Source: Cladophialophora immunda
Lineage: Eukaryota; Ascomycota; Eurotiomycetes; Chaetothyriales; Herpotrichiellaceae
Direction: 5' to 3'
Assembly: GCF_000835495.1 (NCBI RefSeq)
Contig: NW_015622542.1
Location: 952,485-1,016,484, forward strand
DNA: 64,000 bases
The translations under genes were made by a program, and so were the position numbers. The notes beneath the pieces were generated by a model that did no database searches, had not been told where the DNA came from, and saw only the letters and a list, made by a program, of their open reading frames with translations. Each line of letters opens with the position of its first letter. Position 1 is the first letter of the stretch. Of this stretch, positions 33,299-44,622 are shown piece by piece.

Positions 33299-35452
33299 CT
33301 ACTGCCTCTGTGCTGCCGCTGCCGCCGCCGCCGCCGCTCTGGTCCTGCTTCTGGTCCAGATGATCTTGTCCATGGCCTCTTTTCTCGCCATGCTTCTGGT
33401 CGTGACCCTGCTGGGCGGCGGGGCTGGCCGCGCGGCGGCAGGATGGTTTCTTGTCGGCGGGTTTCTGGCGCCGGCGCCAGCGCCTCTGGCTCTGCCCTTG
33501 CCCCTGCCCCTGCCCTTGGCCCCCTTTCTTCCAGCCTTGGTCTTCTTGGTGACCCTGTTAGCCTGCTCTTCTTGAGCTGGCGCACTCTCTGAGGCTGGCG
33601 AGGCCTCTGCAGCAGGTTGTGCCGCTGGCGGAGTCTGGTGGGAGGCGGCGGGGGAGGTCTGTTGGGCAACAGGAGTGGCCTGTTGCGGAGGAGTCTGTGG
33701 TGGCGGAGGAGGAGGAGGAGGAGTCTGTGGTGGAGGAGGAGGAGTCTGTGATGGCGGCGGAGGAGGAGTCTGGTGCAAAGCCGCGGGGGCTTGCTCTGTC
33801 TCTGGCGGCGGCGGGGTCTGCTCTGCCGTAAAGGCCTCTTCCAGCGCCTTTGCCTCTTCCGACGATGTCGGCGACGGTTGTCGTGGCGGCACCGGGCTTG
33901 CCGGGGGAGGTGGGAGAGGCGGCTCCGGAGCAGGCAGCGACGGTTGCGGCGCCGGCACGAATACCGGTGCGCGCAGCGTCAACTGGCCCTGCTTCGAGAG
34001 CCTCTCTTCGCTCCACTCCGGGTCCACGTCGAAGAGCCGGGCTTGGTTGGGCGTGGGAAAACTGCTCATGGCAGCGGTGGCGATGTTGGCGATGCCAACG
34101 CGATCGACATCCGTGGCAACCAGCTGGTTGACCATGAGGTGGTCGTCGTGGTTGAACGCTCGACCGCTAGGGGTCATTGGGCAGTTGTCCTTGACCGACG
34201 GCACATGCAGGCCGAAGGTCAGGCCTTCGACGGCCAGGACCCTGAGCGTGCCTGGGGCGACACGCGCAATCTTCCAGGGGCCTGGAACGTCGGTGGAGAG
34301 TTGCAGGAGGTGGTGGCGGGTTTGGAAGAGCCGGATCTCCGGCGTCGGCGTATACTGCCAGTCTCTGACAAGTCGGGCTCTCAGGGCAGGGTGGTTGGCA
34401 AGGTGTTGGTTGTACCTCGTCCAAGGGAAGGGGGGAATGGGAGAAACCCCAGGAGGGAAGTCGTCTCTGTATCGGTCTTGTCGGGTCCATTGGAAGTCTG
34501 GCAGGACGTCGGATGTTTCTCGAGCGCGCTGGGCAATGTCTCTGACAGCTGGTCGATGTGCCACGAATGCATTATAGTCACTCGGGTCGGTCGACATGAT
34601 TCTGTTTACCCAGGCGCCGTCCCTGAAGGGTGCGTATCTCATGTTGTTGGGATTTTGACCGCGGCCTTGGAGGAGTCTGAACAAGGTGCTGTGAATGGCC
34701 TTGACGTCGTCGAGCATGGGCTCAAGCTGCTTGGTGCGGGATGGTGGTTGCGGGGGTAGATCTTGGGGAGCGACGCCGACGTCTCTCATGATCTGGTGCT
34801 CTCGTTGAGCCTGCTCATCCTCGTCCTTGATCACGTTGATGTCTCTCAACTGGCGCGTGGGCGGGATTCCTGAAACCTGCCACACGCTCTGATCGACCGG
34901 TCTCGCCATACCAAGGTCTCCGATGAAGAATTCCGGGAGCCTGCTCTCCGGGGTCGGAAAATGGAGGTAGATGTTGCCTTCATGCAAATCACCATGGGAG
35001 ATGGAGGTAGTGCCGCGGTGGAGATGCTCAATGGCTTCGAAGAGGTTGTCGAGAAGGTGCCAGACGAGAACTTCCGGCGCCAGAATACGCTCACGCTCGA
35101 GAATGGCGAGAAAGCGCTCGAGGGTTCCGCCATTGCAGTACGAGAAGAGCATTGACGTGGACTTGAAGTCGTGAGCGCGCGGATGGCCGGGAGGAAGGAC
35201 CTGGAAGTCTTGCGAGTGGACGAGAGCGGGGATTCGAGGATGTGGGCGATAGAGACTGACTTCGGCACAGTAAATGCCTTCCTTGTGGCTTGACGAGGCG
35301 GACGTGGCCTTGGTCTTCTTTCTGACATAGTTCTGGTTGTCGACAATCGAACGGACGACCGAGGTGAATCCTTCGGCTCCTTTGCCCAGCGGACCACAGA
35401 AGAGATAGCCATCGGCTTCGGGGAAGAAGATTGCGTACCTCTCGGCAGCCAT
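33299..35452 (-). CDS. Divergent protein kinase-like protein with proline-rich and basic C-terminus
   Basis: Single exon, 717 residues. The N-terminal 200 residues look like a kinase fold: glycine-rich loop GPLGKGAEGF (20-29), a Lys pair after it (about 45), a hinge-like MLFSYCNGGTL (101-111), catalytic loop SHGDLHEGNIYL (152-163) with Asp155 and Asn160, and DLG (179-181) in place of DFG. The loop HGDLHEGN, not HRDLKxEN, resembles small-molecule or atypical kinases. A family of such proteins exists in filamentous fungi, substrates unknown. Residues about 490-620 are Pro/Gln/Thr runs, and the last 80 are Lys/Arg/Gly-rich (RKGAKGRGRGKGRARG) then Ala-rich, so nucleic-acid or nuclear association is possible. 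Start chosen because the preceding bases are a trinucleotide repeat and the glycine loop begins soon after. Confidence 0.75.
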   Translation of the reverse strand: MAAERYAIFFPEADGYLFCGPLGKGAEGFTSVVRSIVDNQNYVRKKTKATSASSSHKEGIYCAEVSLYRPHPRIPALVHSQDFQVLPPGHPRAHDFKSTSMLFSYCNGGTLERFLAILERERILAPEVLVWHLLDNLFEAIEHLHRGTTSISHGDLHEGNIYLHFPTPESRLPEFFIGDLGMARPVDQSVWQVSGIPPTRQLRDINVIKDEDEQAQREHQIMRDVGVAPQDLPPQPPSRTKQLEPMLDDVKAIHSTLFRLLQGRGQNPNNMRYAPFRDGAWVNRIMSTDPSDYNAFVAHRPAVRDIAQRARETSDVLPDFQWTRQDRYRDDFPPGVSPIPPFPWTRYNQHLANHPALRARLVRDWQYTPTPEIRLFQTRHHLLQLSTDVPGPWKIARVAPGTLRVLAVEGLTFGLHVPSVKDNCPMTPSGRAFNHDDHLMVNQLVATDVDRVGIANIATAAMSSFPTPNQARLFDVDPEWSEERLSKQGQLTLRAPVFVPAPQPSLPAPEPPLPPPPASPVPPRQPSPTSSEEAKALEEAFTAEQTPPPPETEQAPAALHQTPPPPPSQTPPPPPQTPPPPPPPPQTPPQQATPVAQQTSPAASHQTPPAAQPAAEASPASESAPAQEEQANRVTKKTKAGRKGAKGRGRGKGRARGAGAGARNPPTRNHPAAARPAPPPSRVTTRSMARKEAMDKIIWTRSRTRAAAAAAAAAQRQ

Positions 35453-35458
35453 TGTTTC

Positions 35459-35486
35459 GGTGGTGGTGGTGGTGGTGGTGGTGGTG
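35459..35486 (-). repeat. (ACC)n trinucleotide repeat directly upstream of a start codon
   Basis: About nine copies of GGT on the plus strand (ACC on the coding strand) end six bases before the ATG of the kinase-like gene at 35452. It lies in the 5' leader. Length changes would not alter the protein but could change translation. Confidence 0.8.
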
Positions 35487-36552
35487 AGTTTGATGAGTTT
35501 CTGGGAAAGAGGAGCGCAAGGACAGGAGACAAGAGAGCTTGAAGCTTTTCGAACTGGTTCGACAAGCAGCAGCAGGGAGAAGAGTTGATGTGCTTGAGCT
35601 TGAGCTTGAGCGGGAAAGATGTCAGAAAGGAGAGCTTGGAGCTTGTCGAGTTGGTTTGACTAGAGCCAGCAAGAGCAGAGAGAAGAATGGTGTCGTGGTC
35701 TTGAGATTGCGAGCGAGAAAGGAGACTTTCTTTCACAGAGGAAACAAGACGAAGACCGGTCAGATCTACTCAACGGAGGTGCTCGAAGAGAGGAAATGAA
35801 TCTATATATGATATTTGGAGACTAACTGGTTTTTGGAACTGGGAAATGGACTTTTCTATTGCAGGGAGGAGGAAACTGGTGGACAATAGGTTATTGTCCT
35901 AATTTTGGCGCAGAGTCACTTCAATGGGAATAAAGAGGCTGGCGGGTCGGCGCTGCAACAATGAATAATTTCTCCCCCTATTGGGATACCGACACAATCT
36001 ATTGTCTGGTAGTGAATTGCATCCATTGTCAAGTCATTGTGCAATGCAAATTCACTGTCGTGGCCTATGAATAGCGGTGCCTCTCAATGGGCAAGGCTCG
36101 CGGGAAAAGGGGGTGCGGCAGAAAATTGCACGTGACCCCCCTGCGAGATTTGACCCTGTTGGGCGAGTATTGACCCAGTTGAGGGGAAACAGTGACTGAC
36201 TGCGACGTATCTTTGTGTCGAAAACATATGATTGGTGCCTCATTTACATTGGCTCTGGGCAGCGTCAAACTCATTGTCCAATATTGACGGGTTGCAGAGG
36301 CGGGAAAATTGTCGTGAACATTCTCGCTCTCGGGGCACAATGTTGTCAGATATCCCCGTAGTCTCACTTGCGAATTCAACGAGAGAGTTGGATAGATTCA
36401 CGGTCTCTGTTCTGTTCCGTACGTAGGGTTGAGGAAGTTACATTGAGTAGTTTCTATGGTATGGCGTGCCTAGCCATCGTCGAGACAGCCGACCATGGCA
36501 GCGCCAGACATTGGGTATCCTGTGAGAAGCATCGACAACCGATTCTGCCCTC
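35487..36552. other. Intergenic region upstream of the kinase-like gene
   Basis: About 1.1 kb holding the promoter of the kinase-like gene and the 3' end of the permease gene. A G/A-rich stretch with repeated GAGCTTGAGCTT words occurs at 35585-35615. No gene seen. Confidence 0.4.
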
Positions 36553-38507
36553 TCAGCTGTCCTTCAGATCGGCGGAAACGCTTGTGCTCTCACCACCGAT
36601 AACAGCATGCCCACTCGTCCCTTCCTCCTTGAGCCCTTCCTCCCTCAGCGCCGCGGCCTGCTCCTCGGTGAGCTGATTCAGATCGATCGTAATCTGTGGT
36701 CCCCGGAACCATTTGCGGGCGTCAATGTAATAGTAGAGCAGCGCCCCTCCCCACACCGCCGAATTGATCACGCAGGTGTAATTCATACTGTCGGCGGTCG
36801 GGTTCGGCCCGCCCACAGGGAACATGCACAGCAGAATACCGAACACCAGGAAAGTAACGGCTGCCCAAGCGAGTGGCGTCGAAGCTCTACCGGTGTATAT
36901 AGGGCCGGGGCTGAACTTCTTTTGACCCCAGACCAGACGGCAGAGGATGGGAATGCCCCATGCAAGATTGTTGCCCGCGACAGCGAGAGAGAACAGAGCT
37001 GCGGCGGCAGCGGGGGCGATCAGACAAAGAAGACCGAGCACGGCTGCTAGTGTGGCGCACCCAAGCGTCGTGCGGACGGGAATATAGCCAAACTTCTTGG
37101 AAATGTGTCGGAAGAATCTGGATAGGGGCAATGCTCCGTCACGAGAGAACGCCCAAGCTTGCCGAGAAGCGGCAACCAGAATTGAGACTCCCATCTGAGC
37201 ACGTCAGTCAGACACCATTCTCCTCACCGTGGAAATGGTGGAAATGCTCACCAAGAATTGGACAATCATCAACAGGGCCATGAACCCTAAAGCTCCATTT
37301 TTACCGAGGGCATCATAGTAGATCTGAGCCATGGGCTGTCCAAACGGCGAGCCTAAGATACTTTCCGGATCTGGCGACATGCACGCTGCGATAACAATGC
37401 AACAGATCCACCCAAACAGCCAGCATGAACCGATGGAGAATAGAATTCCTAGCGGTGCTGCTTTGGTAGCATTCGTGGCCTCTTCGCTGATGTGGACTGC
37501 CGAGTCAAACCCACCGATGGTCCAGATGGGACTGAGCCAAGAGAGCATGAAGGTCCAGCCCGAGGGCCACTCGGTCAAGTTCTCGACATGCGTAAAGATG
37601 TAGGAGGCGCTATTGCGCTTGCTGGCTCCAATCGGTAAGGCAATGATGGTCGCAAATATCAAGACGAAATTCATCACGACAAACACGGTCTGCAGTCTGC
37701 CCATGATCCGGGCCATGGTTGAAGCAATGGCGGCATGGCAAGCTACCGTGGCAATGAAGACTCCGTAGATTGTGCCATTGCTTGGGCTCCAGTTTCCGTC
37801 GCGGGCTATAACGATGACTGAGAGAAACATCAGGGAGAATCCGTCTATCGCTAAGTTAGTCCCTAGCCGGGTATGGGGAATGGACACACCAACAATCGAT
37901 CGAACACAGACCTCCCACCAACCCAAGGGTGTTGCTGTATCCGACCAGGAAGCTTAGTGGATTTCTCCATTTCGGCGATGCATAGTAATGAGTCCAGTAA
38001 TAAAGCCTAGTAGCATGTCAGTTGTAAGAGCGAAGAGCGCTCGCAAAGAAATCAAGCAGCATGGATGCAACCACCTACCCGCCACTCGTCGGCATCGAGC
38101 TTGCCAGATCGCTCATGGCTAGGCCGACAATGAAGATCCAGCCCGAAGCTAGGAACCAGCCCCAAACCAAGCCCACGGGTCCAGCGGGGATCGAATAGGC
38201 GAGTGTACTCGCGATGGAAGGAAGCAAGCCCATGATAGCAAAGGCGATCCCGAAGACCTCGAGCATGCTGAAGTTCCGGCGGAGCTCTTGTTTGTATCTG
38301 TCAAGCGAGCAATCAGTCTCTATTTGTTGGCGAAGCGAGTCAGAGCGATCCAGAGGTTATAACGAACCCCATCTTTGCTAGAACCGCGGCATCTTCTTCA
38401 CTTGCGAGCGCGGTATCGACGACAAGAGAGCCGCGCCGCTCGGAAGGAGGGTTGATGTCTGTCGCATTGAGGCTTTGGCCTTTGGTGTCTGAAGGTGCAG
38501 CGGCCAT
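36553..38507 (-). CDS. Amino-acid/GABA permease (APC superfamily)
   Basis: Five exons (38368-38507, 38079-38297, 37912-38006, 37252-37850, 36553-37194), 564 residues. Spliced landmarks: KMGYKQELRRNFSMLEVFGIAFAIMG by parts at the start of helix 1, GGLYYWTHYYASPKW, and FDSAVHISEEATNA in the middle. These are characteristic of fungal GABA/choline-type permeases (Uga4/Bat1 group), which import GABA or polyamine-like amines at the plasma or vacuolar membrane. About twelve hydrophobic segments are present. The cytosolic N-terminus (about 60 residues) is Ser/Asp-rich, and the C-terminus ends in an acidic, Gln/Glu-rich tail. Introns are 57-72 bases with good consensus. The exact substrate cannot be read from the sequence. 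It is flanked by long intergenic regions and has no obvious partner. Confidence 0.9.
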
Positions 38508-39770
38508 GGCTACAGATTCGGCGACGAGATCAGAAGTCGCCCGCTGTTTAGGAAATGTGCAATTTCAGGGATCGAGAAAAGTCTCCCAGTATGCAAAACC
38601 AGAATCCGGGAACATGGAGTTATTTAATCCTCTTATGCAATTTTGTCGCATGGCGGGGGAGCCTATGCTCAACCAGGGTCACAAGCCAGCTCTTTCGCCT
38701 CCAAATCAACGCCGTGCGATGAAGTAAACAGGAAATCGCATGGTGCCATCTTCCACGAACGAGGAGAGAGATTGAGCCTCGGAGTTTCGCGCGACACGAG
38801 TCGATAGACCGTCGAGAGGCCGCCAGTCCAGGGTAGCTGCAGGATCCTCGTATCGTCCTTGAAGCCAAGTGGTTAGAGGAGTCACAGGGGGATCAGTAGC
38901 TGCCACTCACAGAGGACGAAGGAGATAAGAACAAAGACGATGTCATGATAAGCATTTCTCGGCCGCCATGAGCTGCTCCGTGGTTCCCCAACGGTGAAGA
39001 TCAAAGATGCTAAGGGGTGAGGCCAACCATGCCGGAAGGGCGAATGGCTGCGGGTGAGTGGAGCTCCATCCCACCTTGTGGCTACACGGAACCCGTGGTG
39101 TCAGTGCTAGAGATGGCTAAAGCAGTAAACATATCCGAAGCAGTTGACTTTTCGGTGTGTCATGGCTGGAGGATAGATATGCAGAGAAGAGAGGATTTGG
39201 GCTGGTGGCTGTTTTACGAGTCCGTACAACAAGGCTGGTGAGGCCCGCTCCGTCTTGCGGCCATTGGTGGCCTCAGGCCTCAGCTTGTCACACCAAAAGA
39301 CCACCGCTCACCTATGAGGCACACTGATAATCACACTGACAAAGAATACAGAAGCCCACAAAACGGGTCAAGAATCAAATCAAAGCAGGGTGACGATCAA
39401 GGTCAAGCAAAATGTAGGTCCGGTACGTGCGCCCTGAACCATACCAGTCATATTCTGTATGAGTTAGTCAAATATGACCACAAAGTAGTGATCCCCATCT
39501 GTCAATTGCAAGCATATCCAGGCGACCGCAGAGGAGCTGCGACGAGCACGCCGGCAAACAGATCATGCCTCATTTTCCCAGTCAAAGAATGTGTTGAATA
39601 GCAACCAAAACCACCCGTCAATGTGAACCAACTCGTCACCCAAGCCCGTCTGTCCCTCCTTTCCCCTAAGAACGTTTAAACGAATGTAGTTGGAGGAGCA
39701 GGGCCCCGACACTCTGCCTAATTCCCCCCAATCCCACTCTCAAGATGAACCGTCGTCCTCTTGTATCATC
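38508..39770. other. Intergenic region
   Basis: About 1.3 kb between the permease start and the exchanger stop. Short open frames only (for example 39017-39241), with no domain seen. The permease promoter lies at its left end. Confidence 0.4.
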
Positions 39771-42231
39771 TTAGCAGACGGGATTGGTGCCATCGAGTGG
39801 ACCACTCGCGGAACTCAGATCACAGGTGGGATAGAAGAAGGCCGCAACAGCAATGATAACATATGCCGCAATGAGCAGCGCTCCCTCCAGGTAATTGCTT
39901 CGGCCATCGATCATCAGGAAGCTGACAATAAAGGCACTGGCGAACAAGCTGACGGTTTCGAAAAGGCTGAAATACAGACTCATATCCGTCTTGATGATCC
40001 ACCCCAGGATGACCATCAGAGGAGTGACAAAGAGCGCGATTTGAATGCTGCTACCCAAGGCAATATTAATGGCCAGGTCCATCTTGTTTTTGGCGGCAAC
40101 CGTCACGGCTGTCACATGCTCGGCGGCATTGCCCACAATAGGAAGAATGATCAGTCCGATGAATGCTTGACTGACACCGCTATTGGCGATCAAATAATCA
40201 ATGCTGCCAACCAAGAACTCGGCACATAACGCGACAAGTCCGGTCGAAGCCAGAAGTAGGACAACAGCAGAGGTGCGGGACAGATGCGCCTGAGGCTCCA
40301 CAACATTCTCCGTTTGGACCTCAGTTGCACTTTCCGGTGACGTTGCGTCATGTTGGGCCGGTGCAGACATCGTAGGTACTAGGCGATTGCTGGACATCGT
40401 CGGATGAAGAATGTCCGGCATTGAAGCAGTACGACGGACAGGCCGGGGGGTAGGCCGTGGTTGCGAGATGGGACGAATAGGGATCGCAAGAGGCCGTCCG
40501 GTGGCTTGATGATGAGGGAAATTTGCGGATGTAAATGCGGGCTTGACAGCTTCGGAGATGTTGCGAATATTGAACGATCGCTTCACGGTGCCATCGTTCG
40601 GGATCTCCTGGATATCTGACGCAAATCCAACTTGTGGTGGTATCGTATCCGCAGTCGACAAGGAGCTCTCATGAGTCACCGTCTCCACAACGGGCTCCTT
40701 TTCCTTTTCCGACTCTTTACTCTTCCCCTTGTCTTTGTCCTTCTTGGTACGTTTGGACTTCTTCGACTTTCGGTGGCGTCTCTTGGATTTCTCTGAAGTC
40801 TGATCGGTTGGAATGGCGCTTTCGAAGTCGCGAGAGTGAACAGTATGTGAGCGAGAGCGGTGACGAGCTGCCCTTCCTTCGCCGTCGACGTCAGCCTCGT
40901 CACCGCTAAAGACGGGTTCTAGCTCCGCCGGAGTCAGAGAAGTAGCCTGGATCATTGAGCCGCCGTGGGCGGTGAGCATGGATGAACTTCTGGTGAATGT
41001 CACCACGGAGGCGTTTTCCTTCGTGCTTGAAGTTGACTTACGCCGCTTGCGGCGGAGTGCGCGCTTGATGCGTTTGGTCGTCGTGTTCGAGTTGGAACTT
41101 GAATCCGTGTCACTGTCACTGGAACTCGAGGAGTCACTCGAAGAGCTGGACGAGTTGAGGATGTCGGCGAGGACTCCTGGATGCGACTCCTCATCAATTA
41201 GATGTTGAGGAGTGCTCTGGTACATAAAGGCGTGGGATTTCAGGGAGAACAAGAGGTAAAGTATGTAGACCAACAAAAGCACCACACTGGTGCCTCGTGA
41301 GACCTTCAATACCACATGATCCGCCTTCACAGTGTTCGAGAATGAAGCATGAAACGCTGTCTGCACACACATTAGTTAAGCGTGCCAGAGATACGGGTTT
41401 GTTGTCCTTCCCGATACTTACCGGTAAGAGGAGACTGATAACACTCAGACACAATAGGCACGCGCTCATCTGAGACACCGTGGAATTGTATAATTGTTCT
41501 CGAAATCGAAGACCGCCGGCAACAAAGCACATGCCCAAGATCAAAAGCAGATTGGACAAGATCGAACCAAGGGCGGCGGCCTGGACCACGCGCACCTCCT
41601 TTGCTGCTAGAGCAATGATGAAGATGATCAACTCGACGGCATTCCCAAAGGTGACATTCAGAAGAGCACCAATGGTATCGCCTAGCTTGATGGCGACACT
41701 CTCTGTCGCATACGACAAAAGGGAGGCCAGCGGAATGATGGCGACTGCGTTGATGGCAAATACAGCGCTAGGGCTCACAATCCGGCTGTCCATCCAGTCG
41801 ACAATGATCCCCAGTATGATGCCAACTGGGACAAAGACGAGTAGCCAATTGACCCAACTGGAGAAGAGGATGCGCTTGACATCGCGGAAGAAACGATTGA
41901 CCAAGGGCGCTTTGTCCTTGGGAGGCGGATTTCCTAGGGTGGAAGATTGCGTTCCATCTCCTTTCTCGTCCACAAGCGGTGGATTTTGTTGCTCTTTATC
42001 CGTTCTTCCATCCGTGGAATGGTCTGTTGTTGTTGCAGGACCAGCTGCAGAGGGGCTACTCCCAGCATCTTGTCGGCGGGTGTCTGGACGGTGTCGCGCG
42101 GAAGTAGATTGGTCCGAAGGATCAGGGAGAGTTCGATGGGGAGGAGCGGAAGATGGCGCTGAGGGAGTCTTGGTCTTAGCCCATGAGATTAGACGACTTG
42201 ACAGCGGAGGCTCGTCGGCGGAGTCGACCAT
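39771..42231 (-). CDS. Ca2+/H+ exchanger (CAX/Vcx1 type) with a very long acidic-serine loop
   Basis: Two exons (41422-42231, 39771-41360) joined after ISLLLP across a 61-base intron; 799 residues. The two signature repeats are present: GNAVELIIFIIALAAKE (c-1) and GNAAEHVTAVTVAAKNKMD (c-2), with their acidic residues. About eleven hydrophobic segments are arranged around them. Yeast Vcx1 is about 410 residues. The extra length here is a 110-residue Ser/Pro N-terminus and a central hydrophilic loop of about 300 residues with a Ser/Asp run (SSSSSSDSSSSSDSDTD), Lys/Arg clusters (KRIKRALRRKRRK and KKSKRTKKDKDKGK) and many possible phosphosites. Fungal homologues with a long loop are known, but this one is strongly patterned. 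Expected on the vacuolar membrane, keeping cytosolic calcium low. Confidence 0.9.
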
Positions 42232-44622
42232 CGGCGTATGAGTAGGCGTGGAAGAAAATAATGAACGAGGTGTAACAGACTTGCTGTCAAAGCAGGGTCA
42301 CCGAAAGGGGAATGGATGTTGGAAGGTATGAGAGGGAAAGGCGCAGGGAGGCGGGCGGGGGAAGGACCTGAGCCTAAAAGGCAGCAATACGCAGGCGTGG
42401 TCAGTTGTGGATAAGCGTGGGAGGGACGTCGTGGGATCGGTGGCCAACAGTGGTGACGGGGCAGATTCTAGGCGTGCCAGGCGTGGGTAAGGACGGCCGA
42501 CAGCCCCGGGAGAGAATCCAAGGAATCCTCCAGTTAAGACTTGGCCAGGGGAGTGGCTGTGTAGGGAGTGGAGTTGGCTGTTTGGCCTCGCAGTTTCGGT
42601 TGGTTGCTTCACGGCTTCGGTGCCCGCACCTCGCCCTGTTCTGGATCGCCGTTGGCTGTTCGCTGTTCGCGCTTTAGAGATGGAGATATGTCACTATTGC
42701 GTGTTCAACTCGTGGGTGAGGTACGCTGAGTTCTTTGGATTTGAGCCGATAAGAAGGCCGGGACTTGATGGACGTGGCAAATGATGATTTCCAAAGGAGC
42801 TTTGCAGGCGCAGCCTTGATATGGGGTATTAGAGGGTGGTATACTGTTTGCTTGATTGCCAGAACAGAGTGTTTGGGGGTTCATAGGATTGATATCACAA
42901 TGATCGCAGCCTGGCATGGGCACCGGATCGGATCATCTTTATCTGTGGCCGCTAATCCTTTTTGGGCCTTTATCGATGATCCAAAGCTTGGCGGCCACAT
43001 GCGCTCAGCAACGTGCGGTGCCTAGGCAAAGGGGGGCCAATATACGACCAGCATGCGTTCACGAACATCAGTGGCGCAGTCTGACAGGGACTGGAGACTT
43101 TCTGATATGGCCAGAGTGCTCAATAGCAATGATGTGGGTGCCATATCAGATACAGCTAGTACTGTCAAAAAGGATAGGATACCAGTGCTACTCCAGGACC
43201 TTTTTCTCTTCAGACCGTGCCACTCATTTGTGAAGTCAGATCGATGATTCCCCCGGCAGGCCGTGACTTATGTATGTCATTTTGCTTTCCAATGGCTTTC
43301 AAGCTTCAACTAGGCTTGGAAAATGTTCCCAAACTTTCATAGCGGGAAGCCAAAGAGGCTGTCAGGGACCGAAGTCTGGAGCTAGCCCGTGGAGGACGTG
43401 GATGACGGGGAACATCTCCCAGACTGTCGTCTTCTAAGGCCCTCTGACTACTTGCTCTTCTGTATTGTTTGTTATTATCTCAAACTGCAAGTCGAATCGA
43501 GGAGGCCAGGTCAATGACCACGGGCTTTCAGAAGATCTGTCCTGGCCACCTCCACGCTGACACTGGTTGACTTCCGTCGTTTGCCTGCCTTGACCTGGCA
43601 TTAGGGCGATACTGAAGAGACAATCGGATGGGCTTAAAAGTGGTGACGTGTACGGAAACAGGGTCATTCAGGAGGTTTCATGTAGGGGGTTATTTTTGGG
43701 TCAAGCGCCGGCGTTAGAAAGGATCAGGAAAAGGCATTTCGTCTCAGGGTGGAGGAGGGTCGCATGATCGGAAAGTGAGAATACCATTTCTTGAAGAAGC
43801 AGAAAGTGCTGAAAGACAAGGTGGAAAAGGTTGAGGGTGGACTGATCGTGACGTTGTGCCTGCGTTGCAGTCGACGATCCCCAGATGCGCAGCTGCGCCA
43901 GCTGCAATAGTTGCGCAGATACAAACTCACAAGCATCGCAGTAGCACAAGTTCTCCCACAGTCTTGTCCTTTCATACACGAGTTCAGCTCATTGGCAACA
44001 GTTGAATCTCCATCGCGATCTCCTTTTGCGGCTGACCAGTCTGATTGGTATATTAACCCATGTTCCACGCCAGTTACTATTACCCGCATATTCATACTGT
44101 CTTTCAACCACCTGGCCTCCCCTTTTCCACCATCAATATTGCGAGGAATCCTATCGAGATTCCCATACCAGATGAATACGCTCCTTGGAAGCTACTCTCG
44201 GATCATCTTCCCGCCTCCAATACCCCCCAACTGCCTACTGTGGATGGCCTGGAGTCCGCTCTCGAACTAGCCTCCCACTCCAACCAAACACTCGACGTCC
44301 TTGGTGACTTTTGTACCACCACCTCCTCAATTCCAGGTCGTCAACCCTGCTGCTTTGCCTTGTCGTTCAAACTTTGCGTCTAGCTCTAACCCGCTTACAT
44401 TCGTTGGACTGTGGCCAAGATGCATGTGGGCTGGTAGTGGTAACGGCTCCTGTGCTCATGTGTCATTTCTGATCGCTATCTGCCCTGAATCCCATTTCTC
44501 AAGCTGCGAACCCTCCCTTGGCTCATTCTCTCGCTCGCCCTCCCCCACCCGGCCACACCTTTTCAGCCTCTGCCTGGAAGATCTGGTTGTAGCCACGATT
44601 GGTCCGAGAATGCGCGTTCTGA
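42232..44622. other. Long divergent intergenic region (exchanger and histidine kinase promoters)
   Basis: About 2.4 kb between two divergent starts. The segment 44119-44300 reads like protein (IPDEYAPWKLLSDHLPASN) but ends at a possible donor without a partner. It could be a 5' leader frame or an upstream exon of the histidine kinase. A stop codon directly precedes the kinase ATG, so the main frame starts there or is spliced in. No other gene seen. Confidence 0.45.

Noticed and set aside
33675..34577. Gly-rich open frame on the plus strand (and another at 33773-34759)
   Set aside because: Mirror image of the proline-rich and repetitive coding sequence of the kinase-like gene on the other strand.
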